48,773 nucleotides of DNA, from contig VBBD01000020.1 of NCBI GenBank assembly GCA_005882895.1, positions 1 to 48,773 on the forward strand, read 5' to 3'. This document shows positions 1 to 7,552 of the stretch, in pieces. Source of the DNA: Candidatus Bathyarchaeota archaeon. Its GTDB lineage: Archaea > Thermoproteota > Bathyarchaeia > 40CM-2-53-6. Under the pieces are notes generated by a model. It made no database searches and was not told where the DNA came from. It was given only the letters and a program-made list of their open reading frames with translations. A program made the translations under genes and the position numbers. How positions within the stretch are numbered: the stretch's first letter is position 1; the number at the start of each line of letters is the position of its first letter.

Positions 1-213
1 CGCGATGCATCGGAACTTGTCGCTGAGATGTTGGATGTGGTAGCGGTAGGTGAAGCTCCAACCTGGGCCTGGGTGTATGAAGAGCAGGAGGGGTGCGTCC
101 CGTGGTCCCTCGTCTACGTAGTGGATGGAGTTTCCGTCGATTTCAACCCAGTTATCGTGAAACGGGTAGAGGTTGGAATCAACCCAGTCAGGACGACCAA
201 TGTTTTCTTGCAC
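1..213 (-). CDS. alpha/beta hydrolase, haloalkane dehalogenase-like (N-terminal part, runs off the window)
   Basis: The reverse strand reads from a GTG codon at 211-213 to the window edge without a stop, giving 71 residues. An in-frame TGA three codons upstream of the GTG limits the start. Residues 20-46 look like the first strands of an alpha/beta hydrolase (WVEIDGNSIHYVDEG, then PLLLFIHPGPGWSF). HPGPGWSF at 47-54 occupies the oxyanion-hole position where haloalkane dehalogenases have HGNPTWSF, and YRYHIQHLSDKFRCIA continues that family's pattern. The nucleophile, acid and histidine would lie outside the window, so the exact reaction (dehalogenase, epoxide hydrolase or esterase) cannot be told. 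The fold is fairly certain and the subfamily is inferred. Confidence 0.8.
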   Translation of the reverse strand, partial: MQENIGRPDWVDSNLYPFHDNWVEIDGNSIHYVDEGPRDAPLLLFIHPGPGWSFTYRYHIQHLSDKFRCIA

Positions 214-550
214 CTTGTGTCATTCCTTGTCCTGCAACTCGAACCCTGGATGGCACCTGGCCTCGCGAGCATAGTCGTCGATCGTGGAGTCTTTCGTAAG
301 ACTGTATCCCATTCGGAGGAAAGAAGATCGGACGCTGTGACTCTTCGAGATCGGGGCGGAATCGACCGACTCCTTATTTTTCGGCAGACTCGACTTTACA
401 GCTCGCATGAACTTAGTGGAGTCGTCGTCAGATTTAGTGGTGCATTAGGTTGGACTTTCGATTAAGGGAGGCTTTCCCTTGCTTTGACCTTGGACTATTC
501 GAGAGAAGGCAAAGAGCGGCTATGAGGAAGCGTATCCGAATTCGAGTGGT
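214..550. other. non-coding stretch between hydrolase and DUF3224-like gene
   Basis: This stretch contains the upstream region of the partial hydrolase gene on the reverse strand. Open frames here on either strand (for example + 28-465) encode no recognisable protein and partly lie opposite the hydrolase. I see no RNA gene or repeat in it. Confidence 0.6.
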
Positions 551-586
551 AGGAAAAAAAGGAGGGCCTAACTTTGTTAGTTAGGC
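551..586 (-). terminator. hairpin plus T-tract after the DUF3224-like gene
   Basis: Reading the reverse strand, just after the stop codon at 594, the arms GCCTAAC and GTTAGGC (580-586 with 566-572) can pair across a 7-base loop. They are followed within a few bases by a run of seven T (554-560). Hairpin plus T-run is the form of a factor-independent terminator; in archaea the T-run alone often suffices. Confidence 0.6.
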
Positions 587-593
587 TGTGCTG

Positions 594-1100
594 TTATGGG
601 TCGAAGTGGTATTGGAGCGAGTAAGTTCCAGTGACGGTTGTTGGTCCTGTTACTGTGGGTTGGAAAGTTCCTTGGGCGTGTAGTCCTGAGAGGCCCGCGG
701 TGCCTAGTTCGACGACGAATTGACCTGAGCCAGTTGCGCCGGTTCCGGTGCTGCTGCCGGTGATGACCGCGGTTCCTGACATGCCGTTGACGCTTCCGGT
801 GAAGGTTCCTGAATCGTGGGCATTGAATGTACCGTCAGGGTGGATTATTTCCACACCTTCTGCGATACGCGTTCCGGTGAGGAAGCCTGAGAGTGTCTGC
901 GTCTCAATGGCAGTGATGATGGTGTTGCCGTCAGCCTGGCTGATGCCGGTAATGGTAACGGTTGCTGTGAAACTTCCGGTCGCAGATGCGGAAGTGGATG
1001 CGTTTGCCATGGGAACGAGAAGGATCAGAGAGAGCAGCGGGAGCAAGAGTTTCAGAGTTTTTGCTGTGAGTAGCTCTAGGACGAACGTATTGTTGTTCAT
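594..1100 (-). CDS. secreted DUF3224-like beta-barrel protein
   Basis: The 168-residue protein begins with a clear signal peptide: a charged/polar start, a leucine-rich core at about 13-30 and a likely cleavage after ANA near residue 35. The mature part is Gly/Thr/Ser-rich and built of short beta strands (GSFTATVTITG, GTFTGSVNG, GTAVITGSS, GSGQFVVELGTAGLSGLHAQGTF). The order 'T..GxLxGT... H.G.F.. G.. SGTxxxxxxSGTGxxxGLxGxxxF' resembles DUF3224 proteins, small barrels of unknown function; here it appears exported. It is divergent from the Lrp-type gene at 1196 and both promoters must sit within 95 bases. A hairpin and T-run follow the gene. The family call is by pattern only. Confidence 0.65.
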   Translation of the reverse strand: MNNNTFVLELLTAKTLKLLLPLLSLILLVPMANASTSASATGSFTATVTITGISQADGNTIITAIETQTLSGFLTGTRIAEGVEIIHPDGTFNAHDSGTFTGSVNGMSGTAVITGSSTGTGATGSGQFVVELGTAGLSGLHAQGTFQPTVTGPTTVTGTYSLQYHFDP

Positions 1101-1160
1101 GGCGTTGTTTCTGCTTGGATCGGATTTAGTCGTACGTTAGGTGCGACTTTCGATTTAGGG

Positions 1161-1170
1161 AAACTTATAG
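1161..1170 (+). promoter_or_regulatory. TATA-like box of the Lrp-type gene
   Basis: AAACTTATAG lies 26-35 bases before the GTG at 1196, the distance expected of an archaeal TATA box for a leaderless or nearly leaderless transcript. Confidence 0.45.
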
Positions 1171-1195
1171 CTCGCGAACAAGCTCTGGACTAAGT

Positions 1196-2083
1196 GTGGA
1201 CTCGAAGGACTTCCAACTCCTGGTCGCGCTGCACCAGAACGCTCGACAGAGTCTTCTCTCACTCGGACGGCGCGTGTCACTATCGGCTCCGGCTGTTCGG
1301 GAACGGCTGAGACGCCTGCATAATACTGGTGTCCTTTTGGGATACGGTCTCTGGGTAGACCCAATTGTCTTCGGTCGTCAAGAAGTCTTGGTGTTCTTCG
1401 AACGTGACCGGACTCGCGAACAAGTGATCAGGGCTTTGAAGGCGCCGGACGTGAGTTACATAGGCTGGAAACTGGACGGAGGCTTGACTGTTGGAGTCTG
1501 GTCCGATAATATTGGCCGCTCCACAAGAGAACTCAGCCTAGCCCTAGGAGAGAAGCCATCGGGACACGCTGTCACCGGAACCGGCGACCTCCAACCGCTC
1601 TCCATCCTCGACTTTATGGTGGTTGATGCCCTTATTGACAATCCGAAGATTCCGTTCAAAGAACTCGTCGAGTCGACGGGGCTTAGTCCGAAGACTGTCC
1701 GCAAACACCTCGACTCGCTGAGCAGATCAGAAACGATAGTGATCATGCCGAGACTGGGCGCAGGCTCCAGTCCGGGCGAACTAGTGTACAACCTTGCCGT
1801 GGCTGGCAAAGCATCGATGAGCGAGATCCGCAAGGTTCTAGAGGATGCGTTACTGGTTCACGAGACCCGGAATCCCCCGATGAAATACTTGCTCTGCCGA
1901 AGCATAGACCTCGGGGACGTCAATTCCAAGACCCGTGCACTGAACCGATTGCAAGGCATCGAGTCCGCCGCTGTTACGCTGAACAGGGAGCTTGTGTTCG
2001 CGAATGAGTTCATTCACTCACTCGTGCAGGAACGAATCGAGAAGTTGGAGAAAATACGAGTGTCTCAAACAGTGTTCGCGTAG
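1196..2083 (+). CDS. Lrp/AsnC-type transcription regulator with two HTH domains
   Basis: The 295-residue protein has two winged-helix segments. The first is at about 5-48 (FQLLVALHQNARQSLLSLGRRVSLSAP..VRERLRRL), typical of Lrp/AsnC starts. The second is at about 137-182 (ILDFMVVDALIDNPKIPFKELVESTGLSPKTVRKHLDSL). Regions of about 80 residues after each HTH resemble divergent ligand-sensing halves, so the protein looks like a tandem duplication of an AsnC unit; ordinary Lrp proteins have about 150 residues. The start is GTG at 1196, 26 bases after a TATA-like box. It is divergent from the secreted DUF3224-like gene, a possible target. The ligand is unknown. Confidence 0.8.
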   Translation: MDSKDFQLLVALHQNARQSLLSLGRRVSLSAPAVRERLRRLHNTGVLLGYGLWVDPIVFGRQEVLVFFERDRTREQVIRALKAPDVSYIGWKLDGGLTVGVWSDNIGRSTRELSLALGEKPSGHAVTGTGDLQPLSILDFMVVDALIDNPKIPFKELVESTGLSPKTVRKHLDSLSRSETIVIMPRLGAGSSPGELVYNLAVAGKASMSEIRKVLEDALLVHETRNPPMKYLLCRSIDLGDVNSKTRALNRLQGIESAAVTLNRELVFANEFIHSLVQERIEKLEKIRVSQTVFA

Positions 2084-2116
2084 AGCCCAAATCTCGAATG
2101 GACTAACATGATTATT

Positions 2117-2974
2117 CTAGTCAAGCCCAGAGTATGAAGGTATGACGTTCTTCGCGAATTCCTTGAGGTTGCCAAGGTAGCCGGCGCGTTGTAGAGGCGC
2201 TATGTAGTATAGGGACCCGTCTTTTGCCGCCTTTTCCACATCCTGCTCGACGGCTTTCAGGTCGAACTTTTGGTTCCGGTTGGCGACGGACCCGGCTGCG
2301 AACGCTATCTTGTCCTCGCGATGGAACCGCCGCGCCTCCTGCTTGACAATCACCCGTGCTTTCTCTGTGGGAATCTGAACCCAGGGCGGGATGTGGCAGA
2401 TGTCAGCGTACTGGCCTGCGAGCCTTAGCATTTTGGGGCCGACGCCTCCGAACATGAGGGGCGGGTGGGGTTTCTGAACGGGTTTAGGATCTAGAATCGC
2501 GGCTTTCGCATGGTAGTATTTTCCTTTGAAGTCGACCTGGGGTTTCTCCCAGAGCTGGAGGACCAGCTCCACGCCTTCCTGTGTTTTTTCGACTCGTGTC
2601 TTCGGATTGTCCCATGTGCTGTAGCCTTCGAATTCTGTTTGGGACCATCCAGCCCCTACGCCGAGGACTGCCCGTCCGGATGATAGCACATCCATGGTTG
2701 CTACCATCTTGGCCAACATTGCTGGAGGCCGGAAGGGAATTGGGGTTACGATGGTTCCAAGCTTGATCTTCTGGGTCTTGGCCGCGAGATAGGTGAGGGC
2801 GATCCAGCTCTCCACGGTCGAGTCTTTCTGGGGTTGTCCGAATGCTTCGGCCCACATGTAGTGGTCTGGGATGACCGCGCCCCAGAATCCTAACTTGTCT
2901 GCGAGCTGAACAGCCTGATCGGTCAGGCTCCAGCCATTGTACCAGTTTCCGAGACCTGAAAGAATGAATCTCAA
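2117..2974 (-). CDS. LLM-class (luciferase-like) oxidoreductase, probably F420-dependent
   Basis: The 285-residue protein has the luciferase-like TIM-barrel pattern: early FWGAVIPDHY, then SWIALTYLAAKTQKIKLGTIVTPIPFRPPAMLAKMVATMDVLSSGRAVLGVGAGW, which is nearly diagnostic for F420-dependent LLM enzymes, and KPHPPLMFGGVGPKMLRLAGQYADICH near residue 170-195. Such proteins transfer hydride between F420 (or FMN) and a varied organic substrate. The substrate cannot be read from the sequence. It is transcribed away from the P-loop kinase gene at 3041, and the 66-base gap must hold both promoters. The length is at the short end of the family's usual range but the protein appears complete. Confidence 0.85.
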   Translation of the reverse strand: MRFILSGLGNWYNGWSLTDQAVQLADKLGFWGAVIPDHYMWAEAFGQPQKDSTVESWIALTYLAAKTQKIKLGTIVTPIPFRPPAMLAKMVATMDVLSSGRAVLGVGAGWSQTEFEGYSTWDNPKTRVEKTQEGVELVLQLWEKPQVDFKGKYYHAKAAILDPKPVQKPHPPLMFGGVGPKMLRLAGQYADICHIPPWVQIPTEKARVIVKQEARRFHREDKIAFAAGSVANRNQKFDLKAVEQDVEKAAKDGSLYYIAPLQRAGYLGNLKEFAKNVIPSYSGLD

Positions 2975-3040
2975 AATTCAACCCTCACATCTTATGGCTA
3001 TCGCTATTTATTTCAGCTTGGAAGGTTCTCCTTCACTGTG

Positions 3041-3598
3041 ATGAAACTCGTATTCATCTATGGACCCCCAGCCTCAGGTAAGCTGACCGTTGGGACTGAG
3101 TTGGCGAAACTGACAGGTTTCAAGCTTTTTCACAATCATGTCTCGATCCAGTTTGTCCAGTCTATTTTCGAGTTTGGAACAAAGACCTTCTGGCGCCTCA
3201 CCGACAAGTATCGAATGGAAATGTTAGAGGCGGCTGCAAAAGAAGGAATCGACACAATTTTCACCTTTGTCTACAGCAAGGACGATGAAGACGACCAGTT
3301 TGTGAAGCAAGTGGTCCAGCATGTCCGCTCGCGCGGAGGGCAAGTGCTCTTCGTGAGGCTCTATTGCGAGCGGGAAGAATTGGTCAAGCGTGTGAAGAGG
3401 AGTCAGAGGAAGAGGATGGGAAAAGTCAGTACAGTGAAGATGCTGAGCGACCTGTTTCGGAAGTATGACCTCAACTCAGAAATCCCGTTTCGTAAGAGCT
3501 TGAGCATCGACACCACGAAACGGTCTCCAAGAAATGTTGCAAAATTGATAGCACGCCAGTACAGTCTTCCCGAGTCTAAGGAATTCCTTAGACGCTGA
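3041..3598 (+). CDS. P-loop kinase (shikimate/gluconate-kinase-like, AAA_33 type)
   Basis: The protein of about 185 residues opens with a Walker A motif, GPPASGKLT, at residues 7-15. It is followed by a short helix and LFHNHVSIQF, as in the small 'predicted kinase' family of P-loop phosphotransferases. A hydrophobic strand (GGQVLFVRLYC, about 106-116) and the basic ERxELVKRVKRSQRKR segment would form the second core strand and the lid arginines. The phosphate acceptor is unknown. A GTG codon precedes the ATG immediately, so the start could be 3038. A TATA-like CTATTTATTT at 3004-3013 lies 28 bases before the ATG. It stands alone between divergent and convergent neighbours. Confidence 0.75.
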   Translation: MKLVFIYGPPASGKLTVGTELAKLTGFKLFHNHVSIQFVQSIFEFGTKTFWRLTDKYRMEMLEAAAKEGIDTIFTFVYSKDDEDDQFVKQVVQHVRSRGGQVLFVRLYCEREELVKRVKRSQRKRMGKVSTVKMLSDLFRKYDLNSEIPFRKSLSIDTTKRSPRNVAKLIARQYSLPESKEFLRR

Positions 3599-3637
3599 GG
3601 AGCCAATCCCCCTGACCGTACTGATTCGGGCTTCAGG

Positions 3638-4831
3638 CTAGGTTTTCAGTTCCCGCAACAACTGTTTTGCAATCGTCAGTCTCTGAATATCGTTGGTGCC
3701 TTCGTAGGTCTTGATGATCTGCGAGTCTCGCAGGAATCGCTCCACCGGATATTCCGTCGCGACACCGTAACCACCGTGAATCATCATTGCGAGCAACGAC
3801 AGTTTTTCTGCCGCTTCCGTTGATGTGACCTTCGCGATCGAGGATGCCTTCACGAAATCCTTTCCCTGATCTTTCAGGGACGCGGCCCAGTAGGTCAACA
3901 GTCGCGCTGTATGCAACCCCATAGCCATATCCGCAAGCTTGTACTGCACCTGTTGAAACTCGATCAATGGCTTCTCAAAACTGGTCCGAGTCTGCGCGTA
4001 GCTTACAGCGGCCTCGTATGCAGCCTGGCAGATCCCGACCCCCTGTGCTGCTACGTCAATCCGGCCGCGGTCGTAAGTCTTTACTCCAACATAGAAGCCA
4101 TCACCCTCCTTCCCTAGCAAATTGTCCTTGGGAACTTTCACATGGTCAAGGACTAGCTCAGATGGTTGTGAGCCACGTAATCCTGTGGTCTCGATCTTGC
4201 TGGCTACCTGAAATCCTTCGGTTCCTCGTTCGACTAGAAACGCGCTGAGACCCTTGTGTCTCTCCTGTTTGCTCGGGGACGGGCTCGTCCTAGCAAAGAC
4301 GAGATACAGATCGGCTATCTCTCCGTTTGTGATGAACGTCTTTCGGCCAGATATCTCCCAGTGTGTCCCGTGGAGTTTCGCTGTAGACTTGATCCCCGCA
4401 ACGTCGGATCCAGCGCCAGGCTCGGTCATAGCATGTGCCCCGATCTTCTCGCCCGCGACCATCGGGATGAGGTAGCGTTTCTTCTGCTCCTCCGTCCCCC
4501 ACTCGTTCAACGGCTCAGAAACGAGATGGCTCGCCACGAACACAGTCGAGCACGCAGCTGAGACACGGGCCAATTCCTCGAGCGCGATAACCATCGAAAG
4601 GAGATCGGCACCGAGTCCGCCGTACTCCTCTTTGTAAGTAATCGCTGTCACGCCGAGCTTCGCAATCTGGTTCAACAGGTCGCGTGGAATGTGGTTCTTG
4701 TGATCAATCTCTGCAGCTATCGGCCGGATCTGTTTCTCGGCAAAATCGCGAATGGTATGCCGGAGGGTCTCGTGTTCCGGTGTCAACTTGACCTCGTAGT
4801 CGGCCGAACGTGGAAGAATTGTACTCGTCAA
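3638..4831 (-). CDS. acyl-CoA dehydrogenase
   Basis: The full-length 397-residue flavoenzyme introduces the alpha-beta double bond in acyl-CoA. N-terminal helical domain: LRDFAEKQIRPIAAEID at about 25-43 (HTIRDFAEK...). Flavin-binding middle domain: GAHAMTEPGAGSDVAGIKSTA and WEISGRKTFITNGEIADLYLVFART. C-terminal domain: QVQYKLADMAMGLHTARLL and the hallmark QIIKTYEGTNDIQRLTIAKQLL, in which Glu377 occupies the catalytic-base position of the short- and medium-chain enzymes. No electron-transfer flavoprotein, thiolase or enoyl-CoA hydratase gene is present in the window, so its pathway (beta-oxidation or branched-chain amino acid breakdown) is unknown. It is convergent with the kinase gene. Confidence 0.93.
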   Translation of the reverse strand: MTSTILPRSADYEVKLTPEHETLRHTIRDFAEKQIRPIAAEIDHKNHIPRDLLNQIAKLGVTAITYKEEYGGLGADLLSMVIALEELARVSAACSTVFVASHLVSEPLNEWGTEEQKKRYLIPMVAGEKIGAHAMTEPGAGSDVAGIKSTAKLHGTHWEISGRKTFITNGEIADLYLVFARTSPSPSKQERHKGLSAFLVERGTEGFQVASKIETTGLRGSQPSELVLDHVKVPKDNLLGKEGDGFYVGVKTYDRGRIDVAAQGVGICQAAYEAAVSYAQTRTSFEKPLIEFQQVQYKLADMAMGLHTARLLTYWAASLKDQGKDFVKASSIAKVTSTEAAEKLSLLAMMIHGGYGVATEYPVERFLRDSQIIKTYEGTNDIQRLTIAKQLLRELKT

Positions 4832-4894
4832 TGCGAACAGATGCTCAGAGCGTTTAGCAGCCTATCGTTCCTTTAAACTTTGAATCAGATAGGT

Positions 4895-5851
4895 TTACGA
4901 TTCCACGATCTGGGATCGCCGAAATGCGAACCAGCTGAGAAGCAACAGCCCTGCGACGTAGACTAGAGAGACCCAGAGATCTCTGAACGCAACATTTGCG
5001 AAGGTGTCGGATGCGAGCAGGGTCGTGGTTGGGTTTCCAGATGCGCGGAACTGGAAGCCACAGAAGTTCAAGACCTGTCCCGGGTTCAGGACCCAGCGCA
5101 TAAGCATCGAGGCGAGACCATCTGTCCCCGTGCTGAAGGTTTGGCCTCCGCCTCGTTCCAAGCCTGCGCACGCCGCAGTCGTCCCTGTCGCACCCATTCC
5201 TGGTGCATAGAACAGTACAGTTGACGCTCCCAGTTGCGCCGCGATGAGGGTCCCGCCTATCAAGAGTCCGATGTAGAAGCCGAAGGAGCCGAGGGCTGCT
5301 AGAACAGAGTTCTTCGATAGCGTGCCCAGCGTTAGGGCGACGGAAGCCCAGACCATGCTTCCGATGGTGAGCCCCAGAATTCCCAGGGGAACGAGGTTCA
5401 GGTTGTCTTGGGGGCCATAGATCAAAGTGCCTCCGATCGCTATGTAGCCAACGAGAAACGAGTAGGCCGCAAGGAGCGTTATCACGGACGCGACGATTTT
5501 AGCTGCAAAGACAAGGGTCTTCGATACGGGTTTCGTCAGCAGAGGAACTATCGTCCCTGACTCAAACTCGCCCGAGACGGTGTTCATGGTCGTTGCGACA
5601 CCAACGAGGAAGAGGAAGATTCCCGTCAAGGCCTCGATTCCGGCGAAGACGAATGTAGAGTTCGCCTGAAGGGCTTGGGGCGGGTTTGCAATGGCGTCGG
5701 CTATCGGGGTGAAAGCGAGCTGAACGGTCGCGATGGCGAATATGATGATGAATATGGTGATGATCTTCTTCTTTCGAATATTCCATAGGAATTCGTAGTA
5801 GAGAAGGGCAATGAAGGCGGCTAGGGTCCCGGCTCGTTTTTTCTGTGCCAC
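4895..5851 (-). CDS. ABC-2 type transporter permease
   Basis: The 318-residue integral membrane protein has about six hydrophobic segments: 27-53 (IITIFIIIFAIATVQLAFTPIADAI), around 70-90, 110-150, 160-200 and the last at 292-308. A conserved SGEFESGTIVPLLTKPVSKTLVFAAKIV follows TM2, the characteristic cytoplasmic loop of ABC-2 permeases. Its start codon directly abuts the stop of the ATPase gene (5852), so the two are co-translated. An extracytoplasmic loop of about 75 residues rich in Gly, Thr and Cys (about 210-285) lies before the last TM. The cargo is unknown; drug, lipid or bacteriocin export would all fit. Confidence 0.88.
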   Translation of the reverse strand: MAQKKRAGTLAAFIALLYYEFLWNIRKKKIITIFIIIFAIATVQLAFTPIADAIANPPQALQANSTFVFAGIEALTGIFLFLVGVATTMNTVSGEFESGTIVPLLTKPVSKTLVFAAKIVASVITLLAAYSFLVGYIAIGGTLIYGPQDNLNLVPLGILGLTIGSMVWASVALTLGTLSKNSVLAALGSFGFYIGLLIGGTLIAAQLGASTVLFYAPGMGATGTTAACAGLERGGGQTFSTGTDGLASMLMRWVLNPGQVLNFCGFQFRASGNPTTTLLASDTFANVAFRDLWVSLVYVAGLLLLSWFAFRRSQIVES

Positions 5852-6793
5852 CTAGGCCATTCCCTCCTTTCCGACCAGGCTGAGGAACGCGTCTTCTAGT
5901 CCTCCTCCTTCCTCTTGCATCTTTACAATGACTCCTCCCGCTGATGTTACCGCACGCGAGACCTCTGCTCGTACGTCCTCACGGGTGTCCAAGTGGAGCG
6001 TGTAGGTGTTCATGTTAGCTTCAACGGTCGCGAACTTCATCGTCTTCAAGGCGGCAAGGACCCCGTCAACTGGTTTCTCTAGTTCTATGACGATTCTGCG
6101 GCGCGCCATCACCTTGCTGGAGATGTCTTCTAACGTTCCCGAGTAGCGCATGACGCCGAGATGGATCACGGTCACGTGGTCGCAAACCTGCTGGACCTCT
6201 GCAAGGAGGTGTGACGAGAAGAAGACTGTTGTCCCGGACTTGACGATGTCCTTGACCATGTTCCTGACCTCGACCATTCCTACAGGGTCGAGACCTATGC
6301 TCGGCTCGTCCAGGATAACTAGTTCAGGGTCGCTGATCAGCGCCTGGGCGATCCCGATGCGTTGCTGCATACCCTTGCTGTACTTTCCAATCCTGTCTTT
6401 GCCACGGCCTTCGAGCCCTACCATCTTGATTAGCTCCGTTATCCTCCCCTGCCTCTCCGTCTTCGACATTCCATACATGCGCCCGTAGACATCGAGCAAC
6501 TCCTCTCCCGAGAGGTGCTTTGGAAACCGGGGTAGTTCCGGCATGTAGCCAATTTTGCGACGAACCCTCGGGTTGTCCCCGCTGACCCCCTGGCCAAGAA
6601 TACTGAGACTCCCAGTCGTGGGCCTAAGGAGGCCGACCATCATCTTGATCGTGGTTGACTTGCCTGCCCCGTTCGGGCCGAGAAAACCGTGAACCTGCTT
6701 AGAGGCGACGGTGAGGTTCAGCCGGTCGACCGCAAGCCTGTCACCATACTTCTTCGAGAGGTCGTGAGTCTCGATGGCGCGATCTTCAGGCAA
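5852..6793 (-). CDS. ABC transporter ATP-binding protein
   Basis: The 313-residue ATPase is of the CcmA/DrrA type: Walker A GPNGAGKST at 39-47, signature YSKGMQQR at 138-145, Walker B VILDEP at 159-164, D-loop GLDP and H-loop SSHLL. The extra C-terminal region of about 80 residues (from about 225) with VEANMNTYTLHLDTREDVRAEVSRAV is the regulatory domain common in DrrA-like exporters. It is the first gene of an operon with the ABC-2 permease at 4895-5851 (zero spacing). The pair would form a heterotetramer driving export of an unknown substrate. Confidence 0.93.
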   Translation of the reverse strand: MPEDRAIETHDLSKKYGDRLAVDRLNLTVASKQVHGFLGPNGAGKSTTIKMMVGLLRPTTGSLSILGQGVSGDNPRVRRKIGYMPELPRFPKHLSGEELLDVYGRMYGMSKTERQGRITELIKMVGLEGRGKDRIGKYSKGMQQRIGIAQALISDPELVILDEPSIGLDPVGMVEVRNMVKDIVKSGTTVFFSSHLLAEVQQVCDHVTVIHLGVMRYSGTLEDISSKVMARRRIVIELEKPVDGVLAALKTMKFATVEANMNTYTLHLDTREDVRAEVSRAVTSAGGVIVKMQEEGGGLEDAFLSLVGKEGMA

Positions 6794-6896
6794 CGCTCAT
6801 CACACTTGGTGCCGGTCACGCCGACGACTCGGGCTATTTAGTGGTTTTACTAGTCGGTCGCCGGGATTCTCCCGAAATAGGTGTGGCTTTCAATAA

Positions 6897-7024
6897 TGGG
6901 GCGGGTGGGATTTGAACCCACGATCACTGGTGCCCGAGACCAGTATGTTCTCGAACCGGTAGCTGCCTACCGGCCCTCTTAGACCAAGCTGTCCCCACTG
7001 GTGGGTGGTCTGGACCACCGCCCC
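6897..7024 (-). tRNA. tRNA-Pro (anticodon CGG) with extra sequence in the D-arm region, probably one or two introns
   Basis: On the reverse strand the acceptor strands GGGGCGG (7018-7024) and CCGCCCC (6898-6904) pair, with discriminator A at 6897. The T arm GTGGG-TTCAAAT-CCCAC is at 6905-6921. The anticodon arm CTGGT-CTCGGGC-ACCAG is at 6927-6943 and gives anticodon CGG at 6934-6936. Between acceptor and anticodon stem there are 74 bases instead of about 19-20. This excess contains a perfect 7-bp hairpin (6956-6973) and repeats of CAG. One reading joins GGTCCAG to CTTGGTCTAAGA to CATA, removing about 21 and 29 bases; I could not fix bulge-helix-bulge boundaries. The anticodon loop itself is uninterrupted. 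Confidence 0.82.
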
Positions 7025-7211
7025 TGCCGCGTGCCTCGATTCAATGATTCAAAATGCTTTGGTTCGGCTGCAAACGGAACCAAGCGCGCTCGAGCATGTT
7101 ACACTACGACCTTTACGAACGGATGTGAGGAACGCCTGAGTTATCCGCATTCGTGGACTTGGAGTAACTGGGCGTATTTGATTTGATGAACTTTCTTGGC
7201 AGGATATCGCG

Positions 7212-7385
7212 TTATTTGGCTTGCTTATGGTCGGATGGGGTTTTCTTGTGTCCGTTAAAGTATGTTCGAACCAACTTTTCGAAGAAGATGCTGAATCCGC
7301 CGGTTCTGCCATAGTAGACCTTGTCAACTTCCTGTCTAACCAGCTGTTCCGCTTCGGACGATAGAGAGATCATTACTTTGCCCAT
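7212..7385 (-). CDS. 57-residue protein, probable ribbon-helix-helix-like DNA-binding protein
   Basis: ATG at 7383-7385 to TAA at 7212-7214. The protein starts MGKVMISLSSEAEQLVRQEV: a short beta strand with alternating hydrophobics, then helix EAEQLVRQEVDKVYY, a glycine turn (GRTGG) and a second amphipathic helix FSIFFEKLVRTYFNG. This strand-helix-helix order and size match ribbon-helix-helix regulators or antitoxins. The tail GHKKTPSDHKQAK is basic and polar. No partner toxin is seen next to it. It lies between tRNA-Pro and the methyltransferase, transcribed toward the tRNA. Fold assignment is by pattern only. Confidence 0.65.
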   Translation of the reverse strand: MGKVMISLSSEAEQLVRQEVDKVYYGRTGGFSIFFEKLVRTYFNGHKKTPSDHKQAK

Positions 7386-7552
7386 GGTATCTCTAGACTA
7401 CTGGAGATAGCTCTGGGCCGTTTTATGCTTATCCCCTGCGGCCGCATCTTATCGGCAAAGAATAAGAGCCAGAAAACACCGATTTGACGCAGCTAAACAC
7501 GGCTTGCGAAGAAGGGCCGGAGCAATAGCAAGCCTAAGACAAAGCTCTTAGA

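Noticed and set aside
28-465. Plus-strand ORF of 145 residues at the window start
   Set aside because: Its first half lies opposite the partial hydrolase, which has clear family motifs.
7049-7327. Reverse-strand ORF of 92 residues
   Set aside because: It is Ser/Thr-rich and shapeless, and lies in another frame over the 57-residue protein gene.
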